A stretch of 21,839 bases of DNA, from assembly GCA_028288875.1 (NCBI GenBank), contig JAQGHK010000639.1, positions 1-21,839 on the forward strand, written 5' to 3'. Made by a program: the position numbers and the translations under genes. How positions within the stretch are numbered: the stretch's first letter is position 1; every line of letters begins with the position of its first letter. Of the stretch, positions 14,401-20,593 are shown one piece after another. The notes beneath the pieces were generated by a model that worked only from the letters and a program-made list of their open reading frames with translations, did no database searches and was not told the DNA's origin. Origin of the DNA: Phycisphaerales bacterium. GTDB taxonomy: Bacteria > Planctomycetota > Phycisphaerae > Tepidisphaerales > Tepidisphaeraceae.

Positions 14401-16416
14401 GGCGTCATCTACCGCGGCGACAACGACGCGCCGGTGCTCATCGGCAGCAGCACGTCGCCACGCAACTTCATCGCACTCGTCAATCGCGCCGATCCGAATG
14501 CCAAGATGCAGTTCCAGACCCAGGACGGCGAAATCTCGCTCGACAATACCGGGTTTGACCGCACCGAAGTGTACGGCAATCAGAACCCCGGCAGGCTCTA
14601 TCAACAGCTCCGCACCAATGCCGATTTCCGCCAGCTGGTGGCCGACGAGGCGTACCGCGCCTTCAACAATAATGGCCCGCTGACCGTGGCCGCCAACCAG
14701 GCGCGATACCAGGCGCTGATGGCCCAGATCAACGTCGCCATCGTCGGCGAGTCGGCCCGGTGGGGCAATGCCAAGCAGTCCACGGCCGGTATGCGTGACA
14801 CCGATTGGGTCGCTGAAACCAACTGGATCATCAACAGCTACATGCCCGTGCGATCGAACGTAGTGCTTACCCAGTTGAAGAACGACTTCCCCGAACTGGC
14901 CACCAATGCGCCGACGATCAACGTAAACGGCTTGGCCAGCAACGGCGGCACGATCGCCTCGGGCTCGTCCATCACGCTCGCCGACACCAATTCGCCGACG
15001 GGCGCGATTTACTACACGCTCGACGGAACCGACCCCCGAGCACCCGGCGGCGTGATGTCCGCGACAGCCGTCCTGTACTCTGGCGCGCTTACGCTCAGCC
15101 AGGCCAAGACGCTTCAGGCCCGTGTGCTGCGCAGTGGCATTTGGAGCCCGCTGCGGAATGTCGCCTTCACCGTCGCGCCGCCGCTGCTGCGGCTGTCGGA
15201 GATGATGTATCACCCGGCTACGCCCGCCGCCGGCGCGCCGTTCACGGCGGATGAATATGAGTACATCGCGGTAACCAATACGGGCACCACGCCGATCAAT
15301 CTGGGCGGCATGCAACTCACGGCCGGCGTGTTCGGCACCATCGCCGCGGGCACCACGCTCGCGCCCGGCGCCCGCGGCGTCTTCGTCCGCAACGCCGCCG
15401 CATTCCAGTACGCCTATGCCACCACCGTGCCGACCCTGGGCGTCTATGCCGACAAGCTGGCCGACTCCAGCGAGCGCGTCACGTTGTTCGACCCGAACTC
15501 GGGGACGAACATCTTCGACTTCACCTACGTCGATCAGTGGTATCCCACGACCGACGGTCCCGGCTACTCGCTGGTCGTCAAAGATCTGGCCCCCAGCCAG
15601 GCCGCCACCACGGTCCTCGGCGTCGCCGCCGCTTGGCAGGCCAGCAGCACGCTGGGTGGGACGATCGGCGCCTATAGCACCGGCGCCACCGCCATCAGCT
15701 CCGTCGTCATCGACGACGGCACGGTGCAGCGATCCAACGTGCGGACCATCACGATTAACGTAAGTCGCGCCGTGGCCATGGCCGGCATCGCTGCTGGTGC
15801 GTTTACCGTCACGCAGCTCAACGGCGCGATCACGCCGACCACGGCCACGGTCTCCTCTGTGACGCCGCTGGCCGGTGGCGGCACGGCCATCAAATTGACG
15901 CTCACGCAGACTGGCAATTCGGCGGCTTCGATCGTCAATGGCCGTTACCAGATCGTGATCAATGGCGCGAAGATCGCCGATACCGCCGGCTCACTGCTCG
16001 ACGCCGCCGGCACGGCCGTTCGCGGGTCCAGCCGCACCATCGCGTTCTACCGCATGGCCGGCGACGCGGATGGCAACGCGACCGTGGATTTTAACGACTT
16101 CCTGACCCTGCAGAACGCCTTCAACAGCACCGTCGGCAGCCCGTCCTACAACGCCGGCGCCGACGTCGATGGCAACGGCACCGTCGACTTCAATGACTTC
16201 CTGATCCTCCAGAACAGCTTCAACACCACGCTCCCGGCGGCCCCGGCGCCCAAGCCGGTGGCAATCGTGAAACCCACCGCGCCCACGAAGCCGGCCACGC
16301 CGGTGAAACCAAACGCACCTGTAAAATCGACGACGCCAATAAAGCCGGCCGCCCCTGTAAAACCGGTCACACCGGTGAAGCCGGCTGTCGTCGTGAAGCT
16401 GCCTACGAAGCGCTGA
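11431..16416 (+). CDS. Giant surface/extracellular protein: lamin-tail, LamG, CotH kinase and dockerin domains with Lys-Pro tail
   Basis: 1661 residues, exported and probably cell-surface. Approximate domain order: planctomycete N-terminal motif L-I-E-Q-L-E-G-R-M-I-M-A-A (about 38-50); lamin-tail domain 1 (about 54-167, D-W-I-E-I-Q-N-Q-G); LamG/concanavalin-like domain (about 254-467, V-V-H-F-D-G-S-N-D); beta-sandwich with D-D-G-F-V-A-Y-L-N-G (about 470-597); chitobiase C-terminal-like domain (about 630-708, Y-T-L-D-G-S-T-P); CotH kinase domain (about 710-1150, Y-I-N-G-Q-Y-W-G-L-Y-N near 901 and Q-D-G-E-I-S-L-D); a second chitobiase-like domain (Y-Y-T-L-D-G-T-D-P); lamin-tail domain 2 (from about 1252); an Ig-like domain (about 1420-1540); a type I dockerin with two D-x-(D/N)-G-N-x-x-V-D-F-N-D-F repeats (about 1544-1600); and a basic Lys/Pro tail (1604-1661). 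CotH-family proteins in Bacillus phosphorylate spore-coat proteins; the target here is unknown. The N-terminus has no classical hydrophobic signal. Confidence 0.92.
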   Translation: MFKPTARGRSINSVKLQSEGAGVRHRRADAIGRAIDRSLIEQLEGRMIMAASPVITEFNASNSNGLVDGNGAHSDWIEIQNQGDAPIDLVGWHLTDDATKPAKWTFPSTTLNAGSYLVVFADSSTVTTPDSLGYLHTNFSLSADGENLSLRQPDGTVVSQFASGGLVYPQQVADVSYGTTRILNGTSLVVSGAPAKAFVPINSSLDAGQWTLPGYVDSTWKSGTTGVGYDGGGTASVASMLARWYAPSLNLANNATIQTWTALTGTGTAAQNTSANRPTYRTNQINGKAVVHFDGSNDQLKITNQSLNGLADFTVAMVFRTSTAGKEGTQWYNNTGIVDAEVGGVTNDWGLAINDGGEIGAGVGNPDTTLYSASNLNNGAAHTVVFTKTGTTTALSIDGGAPIYGSASATARNVGELVFGSIHTNINYFNGDLGEVRLYSSGLTDDAARSLSGEMGATWGVTQAAGLYKSKIGLDLQAEMANIASTANIRVPFTISGSAAGYDTLFLNMKYDDGFVAYLNGTEIARRNVAGGAITYTTTSTNTRKDSDALMAESIDVSSFVNLLQGNGATNILAIKAINVSAVDSDLLAIPELVAGTSTIGSAYMTTPTPGAANAPGYIGLATPVTASVSHGYFSSPFSTTLTNATPGTTIVYTLDGSTPTLTNGTQVLPPASGPTSVTLNISSTTVVRAVAFRTNYLPSNVTAASYFFTSDIVQQPELTPSGAYWDVGMDSDVVNAAQTYSVAQALKAIPTMSFSIDNADIFGSADGIYTHPFDKGDEWERKVSVEYFDPNNTAAQFSVNAGLRISGAVSRDPSRPKKSFKLFFRSEYGDADLNYPIFGTNSPQLVFDHLILRAGHSYSWANLGGTPYQRAEYLRDQFARDTQAALSGNASAGNFVQLYINGQYWGLYNTVEDVDQDFAAARFGGNAADYDVIKPDDVGGVAADDGTLDVWNNLFNTADDAYADGIIDATEYAGISAKVDTKGLVDYMLGVIYRGDNDAPVLIGSSTSPRNFIALVNRADPNAKMQFQTQDGEISLDNTGFDRTEVYGNQNPGRLYQQLRTNADFRQLVADEAYRAFNNNGPLTVAANQARYQALMAQINVAIVGESARWGNAKQSTAGMRDTDWVAETNWIINSYMPVRSNVVLTQLKNDFPELATNAPTINVNGLASNGGTIASGSSITLADTNSPTGAIYYTLDGTDPRAPGGVMSATAVLYSGALTLSQAKTLQARVLRSGIWSPLRNVAFTVAPPLLRLSEMMYHPATPAAGAPFTADEYEYIAVTNTGTTPINLGGMQLTAGVFGTIAAGTTLAPGARGVFVRNAAAFQYAYATTVPTLGVYADKLADSSERVTLFDPNSGTNIFDFTYVDQWYPTTDGPGYSLVVKDLAPSQAATTVLGVAAAWQASSTLGGTIGAYSTGATAISSVVIDDGTVQRSNVRTITINVSRAVAMAGIAAGAFTVTQLNGAITPTTATVSSVTPLAGGGTAIKLTLTQTGNSAASIVNGRYQIVINGAKIADTAGSLLDAAGTAVRGSSRTIAFYRMAGDADGNATVDFNDFLTLQNAFNSTVGSPSYNAGADVDGNGTVDFNDFLILQNSFNTTLPAAPAPKPVAIVKPTAPTKPATPVKPNAPVKSTTPIKPAAPVKPVTPVKPAVVVKLPTKR
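16285..16410 (+). repeat. 18-bp-period coding repeat (Lys-Pro hexapeptides)
   Basis: The 3' end of the giant gene encodes about six to seven degenerate hexapeptides of the type (A/T)-P-(V/T/I)-K-(P/S)-x, for example T-P-V-K-P-N and A-P-V-K-P-V. This gives an 18-bp period in DNA. The tail follows the dockerin, is highly basic and should be extended. It may contact anionic envelope polymers or act as a spacer. Confidence 0.8.
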
Positions 16417-16513
16417 CGGCCAGCAACGCCCATTTGTGGACGGCGTTACCATCGGCATAAACGGTTATCGAAAACATCGCCAGAATTTGCGACATCCGTC
16501 TTAAGGATTCAAG

Positions 16514-17191
16514 ATGCCGGGGATGAGCTCATCCGCGCAGCAGATCGATTTCCGTCCGTGGCAGCCCGGGCCCGCCGTTACTGACGTGAAGGGCAAGCCG
16601 CTCGGCGGCGATTTCGATTTTTTCATCCAGCCGCCGTCTGAAATCGGCGAGGTTCTCAAAGCCTATTCCGAGGTAAAGGTCGGCAAAACGCTGTGGCCGA
16701 TGTCGATAAAGATCGCCCTTGCCGCTGTCATGACGATCGTCGGGGTGGCGTGCCTTATTTGGGTCTCCCACGCCACAGGAAAAAAGGCGGATGCTCCGCA
16801 TTTGATCGCGCTACTCGCCGGGCTGATGCTGCCAGTCGTCGGGTTCGCTCTGGTTTATCGGCAAAAAGTGCTGGGATACGTCGGCACGGAGGGAGCGGCC
16901 GTCTATCACACGCGTGGCGGTCGTGGCGACGCGAAGGCCCAGATCATGCTTTTGAGCGATATCGCCGACGTCCAGGTGAAGATCCGCAAAGACAGGAAAG
17001 GGCATACTTCCTGGACCTCTTACTTCCGCGACGCCAGTGGACAACGGCGAATTACCTTGCGGGGTAACGTGACGAAGAAGCTAGGCCACACCATGGTTGT
17101 TGGGCCCTATTTTCTAAACGAAGCGATTGGAGACGCGTGCACGGCCCACGCCAAAGCCGCAGGGTTTGAACCTATCGTTTTGCAGATCTAA
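16514..17191 (+). CDS. Two-TM membrane protein with PH-like C-terminal domain (unknown function)
   Basis: 225 residues, not recognised as a named family. The cytosolic N-terminal part (about 1-60) is followed by two hydrophobic helices at about 64-85 and 96-115, joined by a short hydrophilic loop (H-A-T-G-K-K-A-D-A-P). A C-terminal beta-rich domain of about 105 residues follows. The TM pair followed by G-Y-V-G-T-E-G-A-A-V-Y suggests a bacterial PH-like membrane protein, but this is a fold-level guess. ATG 16514 has AAGGA 6 nt upstream. A second in-frame ATG at 16523 has worse spacing. The gene stands alone between the giant surface-protein gene (97 nt upstream) and a convergent gene 24 nt downstream. 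No regulatory site was recognised. Confidence 0.75.
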   Translation: MPGMSSSAQQIDFRPWQPGPAVTDVKGKPLGGDFDFFIQPPSEIGEVLKAYSEVKVGKTLWPMSIKIALAAVMTIVGVACLIWVSHATGKKADAPHLIALLAGLMLPVVGFALVYRQKVLGYVGTEGAAVYHTRGGRGDAKAQIMLLSDIADVQVKIRKDRKGHTSWTSYFRDASGQRRITLRGNVTKKLGHTMVVGPYFLNEAIGDACTAHAKAAGFEPIVLQI

Positions 17192-17215
17192 TGCGTCGGG
17201 TAGCGGGCTGTCGAT

Positions 17216-18250
17216 TTACCAATCGTATTTATCGACTTTCACCTCGACTGAAGGCACGCTTGATTTCCCGATGTACTGAAAGTTGTAGACCGAAAAGCTG
17301 GCCGTCGAGGTGACGGTGTCGCCGGGGGCGATGTTGTTGAAGGTCACGGGCGTGCTGTTGTCGTTGGGCGATTGCCGCTGGAAGCACCGCACCTTCAATT
17401 CGATCTTCTTGATCATCTGCACGCCGGTATTGCGGACGGTGACTTTGACCTCCCAGTTCTGTTCCTTGCCGGCCACCACGCCGTGCTTCAAAAGCTCGCC
17501 GTCGTATTTGAAGACCGGGTCCGGCTGGTGAACCATGATCGCATGGAACACGTTTTCCGAATCGTTATATCCCGCGATTTCCACCTGCCGGCCGCCGACG
17601 GGTTTGAAATCTTTGGCGTCGCTGAAATCGACCTTCACTGTCGCCAAGGTTTGGCCGGCGGAGCTTACCCGGTCGACCGTGCCCGATGATTCGGCTTTGG
17701 GCGCTTCGACGGTCGCTTTGTCTTTCTTCGATTTCTTCTTCTTCGGCTTGTCTTCCTGGGTCGCGTTCACGCGGGCGGTAAACCGCTGCGGCCTGCTGGT
17801 GAGCGTGGGATCGGCCACGTCGGTCTTGGGGCCGGTCACTCTCGCAACGCTCCAATAGTTGTCCGGCGACAGGTCGCGCAGCAGGGCGTGATGCTCGATC
17901 GATCCGGCGGCCGCCAGGCGCTTCAGCAGCGCCACTTCCTGGCTCTTGTCGATGGGCTTGCCGTCCGGCTTGTGATTGGCCTCCAGCAGCACTTTCAGCG
18001 CCCCAATGTGTTCGGCCTTCGCCGCCATCGAGTAGTAGGTGAAGGCCGCCTTCTTGTCCGTCGAGATCAATCGCTCGCCCATCGCGAACGCGGCGTCGGT
18101 GTCCCCTTTTTTTGCCAGCGCCTGCAGATCGGTATCGCTCACGCCCTCAAACGTTGGCGGACTCGACGGCGCGGCTCCCGCCCCGATGCCCGACGACACC
18201 ACCAGCGCAGCACACCACACCGCGGCCGCCAGACGAATCGGCTTCACCAT
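17216..18250 (-). CDS. Secreted protein with Sel1-like N-terminal repeats and C-terminal beta-sandwich (unknown function)
   Basis: 344 residues. A signal peptide is visible: basic M-V-K-P-I-R, a hydrophobic core (A-A-A-V-W-C-A-A-L-V-V), and a probable cleavage near A-G-A at 24-26. Residues about 38-125 form short helical pairs (A-K-K-G-D-T-D-A-A-F-A-M-G and Y-S-M-A-A-K-A-E-H-I-G-A-L), like Sel1/TPR repeats used for protein contacts. A lysine-rich linker (168-178) leads to a beta-rich domain (about 200-344) with V-K-V-T-V-R-N-T-G and a conserved-looking end, typical of an Ig-like or FxLD-like sandwich. ATG 18250 has GGGAG 6 nt upstream. A strong hairpin at 18357-18388 separates it from the RTX-type gene, so it probably has its own promoter in the roughly 100 nt between. 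Confidence 0.75.
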   Translation of the reverse strand: MVKPIRLAAAVWCAALVVSSGIGAGAAPSSPPTFEGVSDTDLQALAKKGDTDAAFAMGERLISTDKKAAFTYYSMAAKAEHIGALKVLLEANHKPDGKPIDKSQEVALLKRLAAAGSIEHHALLRDLSPDNYWSVARVTGPKTDVADPTLTSRPQRFTARVNATQEDKPKKKKSKKDKATVEAPKAESSGTVDRVSSAGQTLATVKVDFSDAKDFKPVGGRQVEIAGYNDSENVFHAIMVHQPDPVFKYDGELLKHGVVAGKEQNWEVKVTVRNTGVQMIKKIELKVRCFQRQSPNDNSTPVTFNNIAPGDTVTSTASFSVYNFQYIGKSSVPSVEVKVDKYDW

Positions 18251-18356
18251 TCAACACTCCCAGAGACATGGCCAGAAGAGCGCGCCCGAACCAAAGCCGT
18301 GCGCGCGGACGGCGTAGTAAACCCACAAACCGATTGGGCTTCAAGTATCTATGCCA

Positions 18357-18388
18357 CCGGCCCGGTCTTGACGACAAGACCGGGCCGG
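18357..18388 (-). terminator. Perfect 14-bp-stem hairpin downstream of the RTX-type gene
   Basis: CCGGCCCGGTCTTG (18357-18370) pairs perfectly with CAAGACCGGGCCGG (18375-18388) across a 4-nt loop, 34 nt after the stop of the RTX-type gene. No U-run follows on either strand, so it may be a U-less or bidirectional terminator, or an mRNA 3'-end stabiliser. It is the strongest inverted repeat I found in the window. Confidence 0.65.
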
Positions 18389-18421
18389 CGGGTGAAAGCG
18401 GATAAATGACAAAGACACTGC

Positions 18422-19240
18422 TCAGGCGTGCAGGTGCTCGCTGGTGTAGACGGTGTCTTTCTTAGTGGTGGTTTTGTCGTAGTAGGCGTCGTCGGTGCCG
18501 CCTTCGCCGTAGACGGTGTCGTTGCCAGCCACGCCGTCGGAGGCGTCGAGGATGTCGTTGTCGTTGCCGCCGTACAGCACGTCGTTGCCGGTGTTGCCGG
18601 CGAGATAATCCTTACCCGAGCCGCCGTAGATGCTGTCGTTGCCGCCGTTGCCGTAGATGGAATCGTTGCCGCCGTTACCTTCCAGCTTGTTGTTCTTGGA
18701 CGAGCCGTAGATGGTGTCGCCGGCAGAGCCGCCTTTAACATTTTCGACGTCGCTGTAGACGTTGTCATGACCGCCCGCGCCGCCGTCGTTGGCGTTATCG
18801 TCCAGGGTGACGGTCACGGCGTAGGTGCGGTTGGAGAAGTCGGCGGTGTCGGTGCCGGAGTTGCCTTTGAGCTGGTCGTCGCCGCCGGCCCCGTCGAGCA
18901 GGTCATTTTCGCTGCCGCCGTCGAGGTAGTCGTTCTGCCCGCCGCCGACGAGCGAGTCATTCCCGGCCTCGCCGAACAGGGCCGCCGCCTTGTTCAAATT
19001 CGATGCCATCGTCAGCTTGTCATTGCCGCCGCCCAGGTGGGCGTTGATGGCCGTGATCTTATTGAGGGCGAAGTACTTGGTCACCGAGCCATTCAGCACC
19101 ACTTTGCAGTTGGTGCCGCTGACGGAGAGGGCAATCGTGTCATTGCCGCCGGTGCCCGTTATGTTGAGCGAAAAGGTCGAGGTATTGAGGACGGCCGTGG
19201 CGGCGAACAGGTTGCGCGCTTCAAAGGTTTCGAACAGCAT
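18422..19240 (-). CDS. Secreted RTX-type (hemolysin-like) calcium-binding repeat protein
   Basis: 272 residues. It opens with M-L-F-E-T-F-E-A-R-N-L-F-A-A, the planctomycete N-terminal motif also seen in the giant surface protein. After a short beta-rich region (I-T-G-T-G-G-N-D-T-I) come at least nine glycine/aspartate nonapeptides of the G-G-x-G-x-D-x-(I/L)-x type from about residue 73, such as G-N-G-G-N-D-S-I-Y and G-G-N-D-N-D-I-L-D. In RTX proteins these fold into a parallel beta-roll stabilised by Ca2+ outside the cell. An interruption (T-A-D-F-S-N-R-T-Y-A-V-T-V-T-L-D) matches the segment often seen between RTX blocks. No enzymatic domain is present, so it is more likely adhesive or structural than a toxin. 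ATG 19240 has AAGGGG 7 nt upstream. Confidence 0.88.
   Translation of the reverse strand: MLFETFEARNLFAATAVLNTSTFSLNITGTGGNDTIALSVSGTNCKVVLNGSVTKYFALNKITAINAHLGGGNDKLTMASNLNKAAALFGEAGNDSLVGGGQNDYLDGGSENDLLDGAGGDDQLKGNSGTDTADFSNRTYAVTVTLDDNANDGGAGGHDNVYSDVENVKGGSAGDTIYGSSKNNKLEGNGGNDSIYGNGGNDSIYGGSGKDYLAGNTGNDVLYGGNDNDILDASDGVAGNDTVYGEGGTDDAYYDKTTTKKDTVYTSEHLHA
18623..18676 (-). repeat. Two tandem 27-bp copies within the RTX-type gene
   Basis: Copies at 18623-18649 and 18650-18676 both begin CCGTAGATG on the plus strand and differ by only a few bases. They encode two consecutive G-N-G-G-N-D-S-I-Y nonapeptides. The near identity suggests a recent repeat duplication. Confidence 0.8.
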
Positions 19241-19421
19241 TGGGGAACCCCTTAGAGAAAGACAGGTCTGAACCGCCGGGCGGCCGAGGGTCGGACCGCT
19301 GCGGGCGCTTCATCCGTTTCCGAACCTGGCACTGGATGAACCACGTGGCCCATCGCTGCTTATGGATTCATGCGACGGGGGTGGGTGGGGGAGCTAAAAA
19401 ATTTTGCCTTGATATGAAATT

Positions 19422-19437
19422 ACCGGCCGCCGCCGGT
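19422..19437 (-). terminator. Probable terminator hairpin downstream of the 195-residue protein gene
   Basis: ACCGGC (19422-19427) pairs with GCCGGT (19432-19437) around a 4-nt loop, 33-49 nt beyond the stop at 19471. On the minus strand it is followed by AATTTCAT and, about 14 nt later, AAAATTTTTT. The rest of the roughly 230-nt gap must hold the RTX-type gene's promoter, but I could not place one. Confidence 0.4.
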
Positions 19438-19470
19438 CATCGCGACTGCGGCCAAAACATGCCCTGCCAG

Positions 19471-20058
19471 TCAATGATCGAGCTTCACAAACGTGCGATC
19501 AAAGAGGGCAGCAACGCCCGGCTGCTCTTGCTCGTCAAAGCTAAGGTTGTCTCTCAGCTTTGACCCCCATTCGTCGAATGCCGCTTTGTTCGGAAAATTC
19601 TTTTTGGGAAGGTCGTATCCGAGCGGCGGGTGGATTGCGATTTTGGGATCGAGCAACAGCGTCAGCCATTCGCGTGCAAGCCTCTTATCGCGATAAAGGA
19701 CCAACCCGTGGATAAACGTCGGGCAGTCCGGTGACATCGCTTCCGACATCAGCCAGCGGCCCGAGCCGATCGCACACATGATGCCGTTGCCGCCGCCGTG
19801 GCTGAAAACCCAGTTGTGCGTATGGCCCGTTGCAAGGGCGTCCGCCTCCACTTCGCGACTGAGCAGCGTGGGTTCCAACGAATGCGATCGCCAATAGGTG
19901 AGTGGGGTGAACGGAATCTGCCAGTCGGTCGAACTTCGGATCATGCCGCACTCTCGGCAGGCGGACGAATAGCCAAACGCGCCCCAGAGCGCGCCGAATA
20001 CGGCGACCGGAATGGCTATCACCCAGAGTAGCGTTCTCTGCCACCAGCGCTTGTGCAT
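19471..20058 (-). CDS. Membrane-anchored protein of unknown function
   Basis: 195 residues, not recognised. A basic N-terminus (M-H-K-R-W-W-Q-R) precedes one hydrophobic helix at about 9-29, so the body is probably periplasmic, or the helix is an uncleaved signal anchor. C-R-E-C (residues 34-37) immediately after the helix could bind metal or form a disulfide. The conserved-looking core T-G-H-T-H-N-W-V-F-S-H-G-G-G-N-G has three histidines and a glycine cluster, which could suggest a metal or ligand site, but this is only a description. The C-terminal third is charged and helical. ATG 20058 has AGGGGA about 4 nt upstream. It lies 62 nt downstream of a small TM protein, both following hslU. Confidence 0.7.
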   Translation of the reverse strand: MHKRWWQRTLLWVIAIPVAVFGALWGAFGYSSACRECGMIRSSTDWQIPFTPLTYWRSHSLEPTLLSREVEADALATGHTHNWVFSHGGGNGIMCAIGSGRWLMSEAMSPDCPTFIHGLVLYRDKRLAREWLTLLLDPKIAIHPPLGYDLPKKNFPNKAAFDEWGSKLRDNLSFDEQEQPGVAALFDRTFVKLDH

Positions 20059-20120
20059 TTGTCCCCTATCTAGGACTGGAAAGTGCGTAGGGCAGCACCG
20101 ACCCGGCTGCGAATGCTGGA

Positions 20121-20576
20121 CTAATCGTAGTCGACGTAAGCCTTGGTCACCCGGCCGCCCTGAAATCTGATCACAAAGCTGTAACTCTCCAAACTTTCGT
20201 CTCGAAACTTCTTTCCATTCGAGACGTCGTAAAAGAACTCAGGGCTCGGGTCGGCGATTGTTTGCCCGGGTAGCGGCTTGTCCTGACTTAACTCCGTTGC
20301 CGGCTTGCCTAAGAGTATTCGAACCTCTGAGGGCGTTTTGCCGATCAGCAGCCCCGACGATAGAGAATCGGTCATCTGAAAACGTTCGATGGGGCCGCCT
20401 TTAGCCCACTGAGCGGCATCGAATTTCTTGTCCTGCGAAGCGGCCGGTGCCGCGGGTTCTTGGAAATACGGAGCCGATACGACCATCGCTACTATCACCG
20501 CCAGAAACAGCAGAAGTACGGTGCGGAAATCTTTCCAGCGTTCGGCGTAGTAGCTGTCGGTCGTCTGATCGTACAT
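20121..20576 (-). CDS. Small membrane-anchored protein with SmpA/OmlA-like C-terminal domain
   Basis: 151 residues. The N-terminal cytosolic stretch (M-Y-D-Q-T-T-D-S-Y-Y-A-E-R-W-K-D-F-R) is followed by one TM helix (about 20-38), a Pro/Ala-rich linker, and a small alpha-beta domain. That domain has L-I-G-K-T-P-S-E-V-R-I-L-L-G-K-P, then F-F-Y-D-V and Y-S-F-V-I-R-F-Q-G-G-R-V, the usual order of SmpA/OmlA-like ('IGxxxxEVxxLLGxP') domains. In other bacteria these occur in envelope-assembly lipoproteins. The match is at pattern level only. ATG 20576 lies 17 nt after the hslU stop. An upstream TTG at 20609 would overlap hslU and add an unlikely stretch. It is probably co-transcribed with hslU. Confidence 0.72.
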   Translation of the reverse strand: MYDQTTDSYYAERWKDFRTVLLLFLAVIVAMVVSAPYFQEPAAPAASQDKKFDAAQWAKGGPIERFQMTDSLSSGLLIGKTPSEVRILLGKPATELSQDKPLPGQTIADPSPEFFYDVSNGKKFRDESLESYSFVIRFQGGRVTKAYVDYD

Positions 20577-20593
20577 GCCGGCCCCACTTCGAA

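Noticed and set aside
13546..15315. A 589-codon open frame on the minus strand opposite the giant surface protein gene
   Set aside because: It lies wholly antisense to a gene with clear domains, and its composition (Val/Ala/Gly/Arg-rich, no motif) is what high-GC third positions produce on the opposite strand.
16417..16470. Short inverted repeat AACGCC / GGCGTT after the giant gene as a terminator
   Set aside because: The stem is only 6 bp with an 11-nt loop and no U-run follows; too weak to call.
18422..19240. Calling the RTX-repeat protein a hemolysin or toxin
   Set aside because: Only the Ca-binding repeats and the planctomycete N-terminal motif are present; there is no pore-forming, protease or lipase domain and no type I secretion genes nearby.
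18428..19255. A 275-codon plus-strand frame opposite the RTX-type gene
   Set aside because: Val/Ala-rich antisense shadow of glycine/aspartate repeats; the minus-strand reading has unmistakable RTX nonapeptides.
19377..19391. G-rich tract GGGGGTGGGTGGGGG as a possible G-quadruplex
   Set aside because: Only three runs of three or more G are present, so a canonical three-tetrad intramolecular quadruplex cannot form.
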